A stretch of DNA of 35,666 nucleotides from Alphaproteobacteria bacterium (GTDB taxonomy: Bacteria > Pseudomonadota > Alphaproteobacteria > UBA828). Location of the stretch: positions 1-35,666 of the forward strand of contig JAJDUK010000044.1 of assembly GCA_022826665.1 (NCBI GenBank), given 5' to 3'. Position numbers and translations under genes: made by a program. Under the pieces are notes generated by a model, which saw nothing but the letters and a program-made list of their open reading frames with translations, had not been told where the DNA came from and made no database searches. Shown one piece after another: positions 23,851-31,753 of the stretch (position 1 is its first letter; every line of letters begins with the position of its first letter).

Positions 23851-23882
23851 CGTGGATGGCCGGAACAAGTCCGGCCATGACG
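23851..23882. repeat. dispersed palindrome family A, right unit
   Basis: CGTGGATGGCCGGA-ACAAG-TCCGGCCATGACG with perfect arms, inverted relative to the unit at 23675. It lies just past the end of the fused E1 gene. Confidence 0.85.
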
Positions 23883-23922
23883 AAAAGGAGTATTGGTCCC
23901 GCCCTAGCCGAGACTGCAGGCC

Positions 23923-25917
23923 CTACAGCAGCTCGCGGATCGCCTCGACGATGCGGTCCTGCGAGGGGATGACCTCCAATTCGAGCCGGTCGTTGTAAGG
24001 CATCGGCGTGTGCGGCGCGCCGAGGCGGGCGACGGGCGCATCGAGATAATCGAAGGCCTTGTCCACCACCATGGCCGCCACCTCGGCGCCGAAGCCGCCG
24101 CGCACCCAGGCCTCGTGCACGATCAGCAGCCGGTTGGTCTTGCGCACGGAGGCGAGGATGGTCTCCTCGTCCAGCGGCTGCAGGGTGCGAGGGTCGATCA
24201 CCTCGACGCTGATGCCGTCGCGCTCCAGCACCGTGGCCGCGCTCAGCGCGCGCGGCACCATGGCGGACGTCGCCACCACGGTCACGTCCGTGCCCGCGCG
24301 CTTGATGTCGGCCTTGCCGAGGGGGATGGCGTAGAGCTCTTCCGGCACCGGGCCGTTGCCGCCGAGGTAGAGCAGCTTCTGCTCCAGGAAGACCACGGGG
24401 TTCTCGTCGCGGATCGCGGCGACCAGCAGCCCCTTCGCGTCGTAAGGAGTGGACGGCGCCGCCACCACCAGCCCCGGCACGTGGGTGAACCAGGCCTCCA
24501 GGCTCTGGCTGTGCTGGGCCGCGAGCCGGATGCCGCCGCCCTGCGGCCCGCGCACCACCATCGGCACGCTGGGCTTGCCGCCCAGCATGAAGCGGAACTT
24601 GGCCGCCTGGTTGACCAGCATGTCCATGGTGAGCGCCACGAAGTCGAAGATCTGGATCTCCACCACAGGCCGCATGCCGGCGATGGCGGCGCCGACGCCG
24701 CAGCCGACGAAGGTGGCCTCGGAGATCGGCGTGTCGCGCACGCGCTCAGGCCCGTAGCGGTCCATCAGCCCCTTGGAGACGCCGAAGATGCCGCCGGTGG
24801 CGCCGACATCCTCGCCCATGAGGAAGACCCGGTCGTCGCGCAGCATCTCCTGGTCCAGCGCCTCGTTGAGCGCCTCGGGGTAGGAGAGCTCGCGCTCGGT
24901 CTCAGGCCCCGGCTCCGTGTGCGCCGCGTGGGGGGCGTAGACGGCATCGAGCATGACGTGCACCGGCGGCTCCGGGCTCTCGCGGCCGTAGGAGACGGCG
25001 GTCTCGATCTCATCGTCCACGGCCTGCGTGGTCTCGTCGAACTGCTCATCGGAGAAGCTGGCCTCGGAGGTGAGCCGCTTCTCCATGCGCGCGATGGGGT
25101 CGCGGTCGAGCCAGGATTCGAGCTCGTCCTCGGGCCGCGGGTCGCGCAGGTTGACGCGGAGAGAGTGCTGGCCGTGGCGGTAGGTCATGGCCTCGATCAG
25201 GGTCGGGCCTTCGCCGGCGCGGGCGCGGTCCACCGCCTCGCGCAGCACGAGGTAGACCTCGACGCCGTCGTTGCCGTCCACGGTGATGCCGGGGATCTCG
25301 TAGGAGGCCGCGCGGTTCGAGACCTGGGAGACGGCTGTGGTGTTCCGATAGGAGGTGGAGAGCGCGTACTGGTTGTTCTCGCAGACGAAGATCACCGGCA
25401 GCTTCCATACCGCCGCCAGGTTGAGCGATTCGTGGAAGACGCCCTGGTTGGACGCACCGTCGCCGAAGAAGGCCACCGCCACCCGATCCGTCCCCTGCAG
25501 CTTGGCGGCGAGGCCCGCGCCGGTGGCGAGCGGCATGGCGGCGCCCACGATGCCGTTCGCGCCCATGATGTTGAGCTCCATGTCGGCGATGTGCATGGAG
25601 CCGCCGAGGCCCTGGCAGTAGCCGGTCTGGCGGCCCATCAGCTCCGCCATCATGCGGTCGATGCGGGCGCCCTTGGCGATGCAGTGGCCGTGGCCGCGGT
25701 GGTAGGAGGCGATGATGTCGTCATCGCGCAGCGCCGCGCAGACGCCGGCGGCGATCGCCTCCTCGCCCTTGTAGCTGTGGGCCGTGCCCTTGACGACGCC
25801 CTCCTGGAAGAGGTCGGCGGTCTTGTCCTCGAAGGCGCGGATGCGGCGCATGGTGACATAGAGGTCGCGGAGGGTCTCCGCCTCAACGGTAATGTTGCTG
25901 GTCGCGCTCTCGTTCAT
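23923..25917 (-). CDS. fused TPP-dependent dehydrogenase E1 alpha-beta
   Basis: 664-residue protein joining both E1 subunits of an acetoin/branched-chain/pyruvate-type dehydrogenase. The alpha part (about 1-320) has [21 protein letters not shown] and the TPP motif GDGASNQG (Gly152-Asp153-Gly154) to CENNQY (Asn181/182). The beta part (from about 338) opens [14 protein letters not shown] and continues with [43 protein letters not shown] and [18 protein letters not shown] 25917 is chosen because the upstream extension is Arg-rich and AGGGAGG precedes this ATG. No E2 or E3 gene is nearby. It resembles the separate pair at 13148-15132 but is clearly not a recent copy. Divergent from the MFS gene. 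Confidence 0.92.
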   Translation of the reverse strand: MNESATSNITVEAETLRDLYVTMRRIRAFEDKTADLFQEGVVKGTAHSYKGEEAIAAGVCAALRDDDIIASYHRGHGHCIAKGARIDRMMAELMGRQTGYCQGLGGSMHIADMELNIMGANGIVGAAMPLATGAGLAAKLQGTDRVAVAFFGDGASNQGVFHESLNLAAVWKLPVIFVCENNQYALSTSYRNTTAVSQVSNRAASYEIPGITVDGNDGVEVYLVLREAVDRARAGEGPTLIEAMTYRHGQHSLRVNLRDPRPEDELESWLDRDPIARMEKRLTSEASFSDEQFDETTQAVDDEIETAVSYGRESPEPPVHVMLDAVYAPHAAHTEPGPETERELSYPEALNEALDQEMLRDDRVFLMGEDVGATGGIFGVSKGLMDRYGPERVRDTPISEATFVGCGVGAAIAGMRPVVEIQIFDFVALTMDMLVNQAAKFRFMLGGKPSVPMVVRGPQGGGIRLAAQHSQSLEAWFTHVPGLVVAAPSTPYDAKGLLVAAIRDENPVVFLEQKLLYLGGNGPVPEELYAIPLGKADIKRAGTDVTVVATSAMVPRALSAATVLERDGISVEVIDPRTLQPLDEETILASVRKTNRLLIVHEAWVRGGFGAEVAAMVVDKAFDYLDAPVARLGAPHTPMPYNDRLELEVIPSQDRIVEAIRELL

Positions 25918-26138
25918 CGCCCTTCGCCTCCCTGGCGTGCCGCTCTGGCCCCGGCGCATTGTTCACGACTGCGCTTCGGGGCGCTACCCCAAGTCTTAAG
26001 GCCGCTCGTTCCTCCCCTCTGCTGCCAGTTCACGGTCGTCCGGACGGAACAAAATGATTTGACCGGCGTGCCCGGCATTCGAAGGATCGACGCCAATGGC
26101 GCCCTGGCGGGCGCGAGAGGTGCGATGGACCGGATGCC

Positions 26139-27374
26139 GTGATCGCTCAGGCCATACTGCGGAGGCCGCCGGCGTTGATCGCCGTGATGTGCCTCGCCGA
26201 GGTGCTCGCGATGACCGGCTTCGCGGCCTACTGGTCGCTGCTGCCGGTACTCCAGGTCGAGTGGCACATGAGCAACGCCCTGGCCGGCTGGCTCTCGGGC
26301 GCATTCTTCGGCGGCTATGTCCTCGTGGTCGCGTTTCTGACCGCGATGACCGACCGGGTCGATGCACGCTACGTCTTCATCCTGGGTGCCGCGCTGTCTG
26401 CCGCCGGCCTGGTCGGGCTGGCGCTGCTGGCAACGGGATTCTGGTCGGCGTTGCCTTGGCGCGTGATCGCAGGCGCCGGCCTCGCCGGCACCTACATGCC
26501 GGGCCTCAAGGTGCTCACCGACCGCCTTCCCGAGGGGCGACAGGCACGCGCGGTGGCCTTCTACACGTCCTCCTTCAGCATCGGCACGGCGGTGTCCTAT
26601 TCCCTCGCGGGCGGCGCGCTGGAGTGGTTCGGCTGGCGCGGCGCCCTGCTGTTCACGGCCGCCGGCCCGGTCCTTGCCGGCATCGCGCTTGCGACGATCG
26701 TCGCGCCAAAGCAACCGGAAGCGGCCGCCGAGGAACGCGGTCACGTGCTCGACTTCCGCCCGGTGCTGCGCTCGCGGGAGACGATGGCCTACATCATGGC
26801 CTACGCCGGCCACGGGGCCGAACTCTTCGCCATGCGCTCCTGGATCGTGCCCTTCCTGGTGTTCTGCCTGGGCAGCGGCAGCGGACGCGAGCTCAACGCC
26901 ACGCTCTTCGCCACGGCGATCGCCCTCGTCGCCGTCGTGTCGAGCATCGGCGGAGCGGAGCTCGCGTTGCGCATCGGCCGCGTGCGTCTGCTCACGTGGG
27001 TGATGCTGGCGACCTTTGCGATCAGTGTCGCGGTCGGCTTTTCCTCCCCGCTGCCCTTCGCCGCAGTGGTGGTGCTTTGCCTGATTTATTCCGCCGCGAT
27101 TCAGGCCGATTCTGCGGCGCTTACCGCCGGTGCCGTCGCTACTTCGCCGGTGGGTCATCGCGGCGCGACGCTGGCGGTGCATTCGACGCTGGGCTTCGGC
27201 GGCTCGCTGTTCGCGCCGGCGCTTGTGGGCGTGGTGCTCGACGTTGCCGCGCCACTGGGCGGCACGACCGCGTGGGGTCTCGCTTTCCTTTCAATGGGAT
27301 CGATGGCGCTGCTCGGCTACGTTTTTTTCCTGCTGGTGCGCCGACGCCCGGCTCATGGGTCGACCTGGGGATAG
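26139..27374 (+). CDS. major facilitator superfamily transporter
   Basis: 411-residue hydrophobic protein with about 12 predicted TM helices in two halves. The cytoplasmic loop after helix 2 is TAMTDRVDARYV, which corresponds to the MFS motif A position in degenerate form. ILGAALSAAGL and RVIAGAGLAGTYMPGLKVLTDRL form helices 3-4. A central loop follows (QPEAAAEERGHVLDFRPVLR), then the second half. GTG 26139 is the likely start, though its ribosome-binding site is weak. Encoded divergently from the fused E1, about 220 bp apart; it might import or export a related organic acid, but that is guesswork. Confidence 0.85.
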   Translation: MIAQAILRRPPALIAVMCLAEVLAMTGFAAYWSLLPVLQVEWHMSNALAGWLSGAFFGGYVLVVAFLTAMTDRVDARYVFILGAALSAAGLVGLALLATGFWSALPWRVIAGAGLAGTYMPGLKVLTDRLPEGRQARAVAFYTSSFSIGTAVSYSLAGGALEWFGWRGALLFTAAGPVLAGIALATIVAPKQPEAAAEERGHVLDFRPVLRSRETMAYIMAYAGHGAELFAMRSWIVPFLVFCLGSGSGRELNATLFATAIALVAVVSSIGGAELALRIGRVRLLTWVMLATFAISVAVGFSSPLPFAAVVVLCLIYSAAIQADSAALTAGAVATSPVGHRGATLAVHSTLGFGGSLFAPALVGVVLDVAAPLGGTTAWGLAFLSMGSMALLGYVFFLLVRRRPAHGSTWG

Positions 27375-27433
27375 ATCGCGACCAAACTCGCCGCTCCAAT
27401 CCGAACCAGGATTTCGCGAAAGCGTGAGGCGCT

Positions 27434-27497
27434 ATGTCGATTTGGACATACCATTTTATCTGTTCTATATGGCTTATTTACATGATAATGGAGTGTT
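27434..27497. other. AT-rich patch with inverted repeat between MFS gene and prophage genes
   Basis: About 60 bases of unusually AT-rich sequence, including ATGTC-GATTTG-GACAT. The rest of the 27375-27689 gap is GC-rich with no convincing gene. It may mark one edge of the prophage remnant. Confidence 0.35.
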
Positions 27498-27689
27498 CTG
27501 CCGCCGGTATCCCTGTCCTCGCTGGGCCGGTCGCAGCGTAGTCGCGGCGCCGCGTCCGATCCCGGGCCGGCGGCGGACAAGGCCCCGGTGCCGCTGGCGG
27601 CCACTGTTTGCCTCCTGGGCTCTCGGCGGTCCGGTGGCGCCGGGGCCGGCTTTACTTGCTGGGGACATGGACCGCGCCCGCGACTCCGT

Positions 27690-28076
27690 TCAGGCGCCAC
27701 TTCCCAGCAGATGTGCGTTGATCTGATCGAGCTGCTTGTCGAGCCCGGCGATCATCTTGTCCATGCCGTCGAGGGTCGCGCGGAGCGCCGCGATCTCCCC
27801 CTGAACCGCCGTGACCGAGCGTCCGAGAGTTGCGAACTCACGGGCGTCGGGAAGGGATTCGAGCGCCGTGGAAAGCTTGACCAGGCCGCGCTCGACGGTC
27901 TCCATGCGCGCGCCCAGGGCGCCGACGCCGGTGTCGCGCCTCTCCAGGTCGCTGACGCTCTTGGTGGTAACGGCACCAGCGGATTCGAGCCGGCGCACGC
28001 GCACGAAGAGGCCGACGCAGGCGGCGACGATGGCGCCGACCACGCCGCGCGCGACCCACGTCTCGAGATCGCTCAT
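27690..28076 (-). CDS. DUF2730-like Mu-type prophage protein
   Basis: 128-residue protein with one N-terminal TM helix (about 9-27), followed by a long coiled-coil region (DLERRD, ARMETVERGLVKLS, LRATLDGMDKMIAGLDKQL). This matches the DUF2730 layout found near lysis and packaging genes of Mu-like phages. Its ATG overlaps the stop of the preceding TM protein (ATGA). The upstream in-frame extension is an Arg/Pro-rich shadow. It is the last recognisable phage gene on this side; the DUF and terminase genes that usually follow in Mu-like phages are absent. Confidence 0.7.
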   Translation of the reverse strand: MSDLETWVARGVVGAIVAACVGLFVRVRRLESAGAVTTKSVSDLERRDTGVGALGARMETVERGLVKLSTALESLPDAREFATLGRSVTAVQGEIAALRATLDGMDKMIAGLDKQLDQINAHLLGSGA

Positions 28077-28603
28077 CGACCGGCCGCCCCGCCCTCGCGC
28101 GAACGCCGCTTCTCGATCTGACGGGCGCCGAACCACCAGAGGATCGCGGCGGTGAAGAGGTAGAGCACGGTCTCCACGATGCGGGGCCGGAGGCTTACCG
28201 CCGCGAGATTGGAGGCGCCGAGCAGGAAGTAGATCGCGCCCACGAGGGCGAAGAGGCTCCAGGTGAGCGCCGGCCGGGTGAGGCCCCGCACCACGTCGAC
28301 GAGCTGCATGGCCCAGCCCTCGCCGGGTTTGGACCAGCGCCGGGCAGCCTCGCGGTAGGAAGCCTCCATGGCCTCCCACTCGGCCCGCTCGCGGGTGGCC
28401 TGAGCCTCGATGGCGGCATGCGCCGCAGCGCCCTCTGCCTCGGCCTTGGCGAGCTCGATGTCGAGGCGACGCAGGTCCAGCTCCTGGGCGTGCCGCTGGC
28501 GCGACTGGAAGAAGTCGACCACGGCGGACAGCGCCGTGCCCAGAAGCCCGGTCGCGCCGCCGGTGAGCACCGAGACGCCGAAGTTGAAAAGCGTTTCAAG
28601 CAT
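28073..28603 (-). CDS. prophage membrane protein, holin-like
   Basis: 176 residues: a hydrophobic N-terminus (about 5-29), a long charged helix (RQRHAQELDLRRLDIELAKAEA and further), then two C-terminal TM segments (about 113-133 and 142-160). Such proteins sit in the lysis region of Mu-like phages and are often called holin-like, but no experimentally defined family is recognised. Its start overlaps the end of the DUF5675 gene by eight bases and its stop overlaps the DUF2730 start, so the three genes are translated as a coupled set. Confidence 0.65.
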   Translation of the reverse strand: MLETLFNFGVSVLTGGATGLLGTALSAVVDFFQSRQRHAQELDLRRLDIELAKAEAEGAAAHAAIEAQATRERAEWEAMEASYREAARRWSKPGEGWAMQLVDVVRGLTRPALTWSLFALVGAIYFLLGASNLAAVSLRPRIVETVLYLFTAAILWWFGARQIEKRRSREGGAAGR

Positions 28604-29069
28604 GGGACTCTCCTATGCGCCCTACCGCTTCGCTACTTGAGGGCGGGTTGATCTCCAGTTCGAAGGGTTGGTCCGCGGCCCAGTCCATGAGGTGACGGAA
28701 GGCCGTGCGCGAGGCGAGCACCGCCTCCTGTTGGCGCCCCGCCACGCGCAACCGGCCCCGGCGGAGGCCGGGAAGCAGGCAGCCCTGGGTGTGGGTATGC
28801 CAGCCGCGCTCGACGTCGCCGCCGAGGTTGCCGGCGTGGAAGAGGATGTGGCTGCGGCCCGGCACCTGAGTCACCAGCAGGCAGCGCCGGTGGCGCGGCG
28901 AAAGGTGCGGCACAACATCGTAGAGCCCGGCCGGGATGCAGGAGCGGTTGCGCCGGTTGCCGCGCCAGGGCGGCTCCATGATCCAGGTGGGCGAGAGGCC
29001 CGGGCCGCTCAGGACCCCCAGGGTGCCCTGGTCGCTTTCGTGCCGCCGCGTGAGGATCGCCCGTTGCAT
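28596..29069 (-). CDS. DUF5675 family prophage protein
   Basis: 157-residue soluble protein. Features of DUF5675 are visible: MEPPWRGNRRNRSCIPAGLY (about 31-50), HILFHAGN (about 74-81) and TQGCLLPG (about 94-101), a His/Cys arrangement that could form an active or metal site. The family occurs in phage lysis regions and its activity is not established. ATG 29069 is chosen because the upstream codons read as a non-conserved extension. It is separated by 83 bases from the lipoprotein gene, and that gap contains repeat family C. Confidence 0.75.
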   Translation of the reverse strand: MQRAILTRRHESDQGTLGVLSGPGLSPTWIMEPPWRGNRRNRSCIPAGLYDVVPHLSPRHRRCLLVTQVPGRSHILFHAGNLGGDVERGWHTHTQGCLLPGLRRGRLRVAGRQQEAVLASRTAFRHLMDWAADQPFELEINPPSSSEAVGRIGESHA

Positions 29070-29099
29070 GGGGCGATCATGGCGGGGCGCGCCCCGCCC

Positions 29100-29121
29100 G
29101 TGCACCGCACCATGGTCCGGG
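29100..29121 (-). repeat. dispersed repeat family C, copy 2 (inverted)
   Basis: 22 bases identical to the reverse complement of 23356-23377. They lie in the gap between the lipoprotein and DUF5675 genes and include the potential hairpin GGTGC/GCACC on one strand. Confidence 0.7.
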
Positions 29122-29152
29122 TTCTACTGACTGCGCGCGCGTCTGGTCGGGG

Positions 29153-29707
29153 TCAGTCCACCAACCACTTGATGCGCCAGAATGCGATCGCGTCGAGCGC
29201 CATATTGGGGCCGACGAGGTCGGGCGTGGCGCCGACCGCGGCGCGGCGCGTGGGGCGTGCCGTGGCGTCTTCAGCGCCCTCCCAAGGAAGCGGACCCTGC
29301 CAGATGATCTTGTCCTTGATAGCGTAGAGGGCGCAGTCGGGCCGGTCTGCGGGGTGAGCCTCCGCAACCGCCTCGCGGCAGCGTTCGAGCGCCCGGTACG
29401 TGTAGTGGACGTCTTTGACCGATCGGGCGAACGGATTGTCCAGAACGTGGCAGCCGCCCGTCGCGCAATAGACGTACCAGCCGCCCCGCCCGTTTCGGTC
29501 GAGCGCGAGCACAGCGTAGCCGCCGGGCCGCGCATGGCGCAGGTAGTCGCCCCACCACGCCCCGAACCAGGCAGGCGCCCCTTCGTGCAGCGCGTCGGCT
29601 GACGCTGCGGTGGCGCGAATCTTGTGGCCCTCGACGTGCGTGATCGGCGTGCAGGCGGCGAGCGCGACGGCCGCCAGAACGCCGATCAGCGCCGCGCGAA
29701 GCATCAT
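29153..29707 (-). CDS. predicted lipoprotein coupled to the S24 repressor
   Basis: 184 residues. A lipoprotein signal peptide is clear: hydrophobic LRAALIGVLAAVALAAC with lipobox LAAC and lipidated Cys19. The mature part has paired Cys residues (YCATGGC), aromatic-rich WFGAWWGDY and a C-terminal WRIKWLVD, and matches no family I recognise. The ATG at 29707 overlaps the TGA of the repressor gene (ATGA), so it is translated from the repressor message. Likely anchored in the inner or outer membrane facing the periplasm. Possibly a superinfection-exclusion or lysis-related lipoprotein; that is inference from position. Confidence 0.7.
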   Translation of the reverse strand: MMLRAALIGVLAAVALAACTPITHVEGHKIRATAASADALHEGAPAWFGAWWGDYLRHARPGGYAVLALDRNGRGGWYVYCATGGCHVLDNPFARSVKDVHYTYRALERCREAVAEAHPADRPDCALYAIKDKIIWQGPLPWEGAEDATARPTRRAAVGATPDLVGPNMALDAIAFWRIKWLVD

Positions 29708-30606
29708 TCGAAGGTGCGGGAGGCCCAGCGCACCTCGCCGATCACCTCCGCCTCCCGCGGCCACGGCACCGGCTGCCAGGACGGGTGATCGCTGGCGAGG
29801 AACCACTGCCGGCCGCGCCGCTCCAGCCGCTTCACGACCAGACCCTCGCCGGTGGTGACCACGAAGATGCGCCCGGAACGGCGGCGGGTGCGGTCGCGGT
29901 CCACCAGGATCTTGGAGCCGGCCGGCAGCGTGGGCTCCATCGACTCGCCCCGCACCGAAATCACCACGCAGCGCGTCGGGTCGATGCCTTGGCCATCGAG
30001 CCAGTCGCGGCGGAACCAGACCGGGCCCTTGACCGGTGCATCGTCGAGATTGACCGTGCCGCCGCCCGCCGCCGCTGCGACCTCGCGCGTCCCCACCGAG
30101 CGCGCGCCGGGCGGCACGCCGTTCTCGTTCGCTGCAGCGACCGGCCGGGCGTCGGAGTCGGCGAAGCCCGCCACAGGGGGCGCGCCCAGCTCCTCCGGAA
30201 TCGGGTCGCCGCCAGCGTCTGCGACGAGCCCCACCAGCGCCCGGACCGGCCCCTCCAGGCTGAATATCGGCACAGCCGGCGGGGCTGCCGGCAATGCACC
30301 GCCCCACTCCGTACCCGCCAATTCCGACAGTGCTGCCGCTCCCTCCAGGCCGACCTCGTCGTCCTCACCATCGGCGCGCGGATCGGCAGGCGGGCCGATC
30401 GAAAGCGTGAGTCCGAGCGCGGCGCAGATTTCGGCCGCGCGGTCCACCGACGGCGCCTGTTGGCGGGTCGGGTCCAGAATTCCCCGCAGCGTCCAGGGCC
30501 GGAGCCCGCGGGCCGCCTCGAAGCGCCGCGCGCCCACGCCCGCGGCCGCCAGCGCCTCGCGCACAGCACGGCGGATCTGCTCGCTCGGTCGAGTCGATTC
30601 GTTCAT
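29704..30606 (-). CDS. S24-family (LexA/CI-like) prophage repressor
   Basis: 300 residues. The N-terminal region (about 8-65) is a helix-turn-helix-like domain with RPWTLRGILD and a PSVDRAAEICAALGL segment. A long Ala/Pro/Gly-rich linker follows, and the C-terminal S24 peptidase domain has Ser222 in RGESMEPTL and Lys259 in GLVVKRLERR, the autoproteolysis dyad. Ala-Gly dipeptides in the linker (for example 146-147) could be cleavage sites. ATG 30606 is chosen over an upstream start because the operator/promoter region occupies those bases. No ribosome-binding site is seen: a -10-like TATATT ends six bases before the ATG, suggesting a leaderless message. Probably RecA/SOS-responsive. Confidence 0.85.
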   Translation of the reverse strand: MNESTRPSEQIRRAVREALAAAGVGARRFEAARGLRPWTLRGILDPTRQQAPSVDRAAEICAALGLTLSIGPPADPRADGEDDEVGLEGAAALSELAGTEWGGALPAAPPAVPIFSLEGPVRALVGLVADAGGDPIPEELGAPPVAGFADSDARPVAAANENGVPPGARSVGTREVAAAAGGGTVNLDDAPVKGPVWFRRDWLDGQGIDPTRCVVISVRGESMEPTLPAGSKILVDRDRTRRRSGRIFVVTTGEGLVVKRLERRGRQWFLASDHPSWQPVPWPREAEVIGEVRWASRTFE

Positions 30607-30689
30607 GTGCACAATATAGCACAAACGATCGTGCATAAAAGTGCTTGATATCGTCATGTGTGATCGTGCATATATGTCTTATGATGCAC
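30606..30689. promoter_or_regulatory. divergent operator/promoter region of the repressor and Cro-like genes
   Basis: AT-rich 75-bp control region. TGTGC-N8-GCACA at 30606-30623 is a perfect inverted repeat. GATCGTGCAT occurs twice (30627-30636 and 30662-30671), and GTGCAT (30666-30671) pairs with ATGCAC (30684-30689). GTGCT also occurs at 30641. Rightward promoter: TTGATA (30645-30650), 18 bases, CATATA (30669-30674). Leftward -10: TATATT at 30618-30613. These are probable repressor/Cro binding sites. Confidence 0.7.
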
Positions 30690-30932
30690 AGTGACCAACT
30701 GCTCGTTACCCTCATCCACGCCTTTGCGGACGCCCGCAGCCTCTCCGTCTCCTACGCCTCGCGCCTCTTGACCGGCAGCGGCGACACGGTCGACCGCGTC
30801 ACCGCCGGCGCGAGCATCACCGCGCGCCGTGCCGAGACCATCCTCCGCCGCGCCTCGCAGAATTGGCCCGCCGATTGCGACTGGCCGGCGGACATCCCCC
30901 GTCCTGCGCCCGCGCCGAAAACCAATAAGTAA
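30681..30932 (+). CDS. small Cro-like HTH protein of Mu-like prophage
   Basis: 83 residues. The helical N-terminal half (DQLLVTLIHAFADARSLSVS, YASRLLTGSGDTVDRV) followed by TARRAETILRRASQNWPADCDWP reads as a short DNA-binding protein like those found opposite the repressor in alphaproteobacterial Mu-like phages. The C-terminus is Pro/Lys-rich (IPRPAPAPKTNK). Two adjacent ATGs (30681, 30684) are possible. Neither has a ribosome-binding site, and the predicted transcription start falls at 30681. Likely a Ner/Cro-type regulator of the early genes. Confidence 0.6.
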   Translation: MMHSDQLLVTLIHAFADARSLSVSYASRLLTGSGDTVDRVTAGASITARRAETILRRASQNWPADCDWPADIPRPAPAPKTNK

Positions 30933-30954
30933 TGGATTTGAAAGGGAGAACCCG

Positions 30955-31500
30955 ATGGCCGGAACCCATGCGCCACCAGTGACCTCTATGGAGGACATCG
31001 TCGCCTTTGCCCGGAGCTTCGCCGCTGCGCGGGCGACGACCGAGGCGCTGGCCGAAGACATCAAGGCGTTGCAACGCAAGGCCCTAGCCGGCCGGCTTCG
31101 TGCGCTGCGCAGCCGCATTGCCGAGCAGTCGGCAACGGAAGACACGCTCCGTGCCGCGATCCTGGCCCGGCCCGACCTCTTCGTCAGCCCGCGCACGATC
31201 ACTGTGGACGGCATCAGACTCGGGCTTCGCAAGCAGCCCGGCGCCATTGCGCTGGACGACGAGGCGCTGACCATCGAACGGCTGCGCGCGCGCTTCCCCG
31301 ACCGAGCCGAAGCGCTGATCCGGGTCAAGGAGACGCTCGACCGCAGCGCGCTCCGCAAGCTCCCGGCGGGCGAGCTCGCGCAGATCGGCGTCACCATCGC
31401 GAAGGCGACGGACGACGTGGTTATCGCGGCGGCATCGAGCGATCTCGACCGTGTCGTCGCCGCCCTGCTGGACGACCACGCACCGGCGGAGGCGGCATGA
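30955..31500 (+). CDS. Mu-like prophage early-region protein (Gam-neighbourhood type)
   Basis: 181 residues with AAAGGGAG upstream of ATG 30955. Central region RAAILARPDLFVSPRTITVDG, then ALTIERLRARFPDRAEALIRV, LDRSALRKLPAGELAQIGV and a C-terminal SDLDRVVAALLDD. I recognise this as a conserved early protein of alphaproteobacterial Mu-like phages, but I cannot name its function with confidence. A nuclease-inhibitor (Gam-like) role is one option because of the long helical N-terminal half. Its TGA overlaps the ATG of the next frame (ATGA at 31497), showing that the early operon continued rightward before the IS insertion. Confidence 0.6.
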   Translation: MAGTHAPPVTSMEDIVAFARSFAAARATTEALAEDIKALQRKALAGRLRALRSRIAEQSATEDTLRAAILARPDLFVSPRTITVDGIRLGLRKQPGAIALDDEALTIERLRARFPDRAEALIRVKETLDRSALRKLPAGELAQIGVTIAKATDDVVIAAASSDLDRVVAALLDDHAPAEAA

Positions 31501-31651
31501 GGAGCGGACGCCTGCGTACCATACGGCGGGAGGAGGCGCGGCCGGCGGCAGTGCCGGGCGCCCGCGCCCGCGCCGAGCGACTGTGGAACGAGACTGTCGC
31601 GAGTCCTCGCGAGCCTACGGCGGACGATGCAAACGGATCGAACTCGGCCCA
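31497..31651 (+). pseudogene. 5' fragment of an early prophage gene interrupted by the IS
   Basis: An ATG coupled to the previous stop (ATGA) opens an Arg/Ala-rich frame of about 50 residues, then runs into the C-rich left end of the insertion sequence. No matching downstream half is recognisable after the IS. It is either a truncated gene or a leftover start region of the GemA-like gene. Confidence 0.35.
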
Positions 31652-31677
31652 CCTCCCCCTGTCCCCCTCCCCCCAGA

Positions 31678-31697
31678 GGATTCCTCTGCGAAAGGGG
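31678..31697. repeat. left inverted repeat of the IS
   Basis: 20 bases, exactly complementary to 32827-32846. Confidence 0.85.
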
Positions 31698-31753
31698 GTT
31701 TGCGGATTTCGTTGCATGTGATTCGTTGCTGCAGCGATGGGGAGGTCGAGTCG

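Noticed and set aside
24010-26142. 710-codon open frame opposite the fused E1 gene
   Set aside because: Same antisense-shadow character; no motif, while the opposite strand encodes a complete E1 alpha-beta.
30681-31500. Cro-like gene plus next gene as a toxin-antitoxin pair
   Set aside because: The S24 repressor opposite, shared operator and Mu-like neighbours explain the arrangement better.
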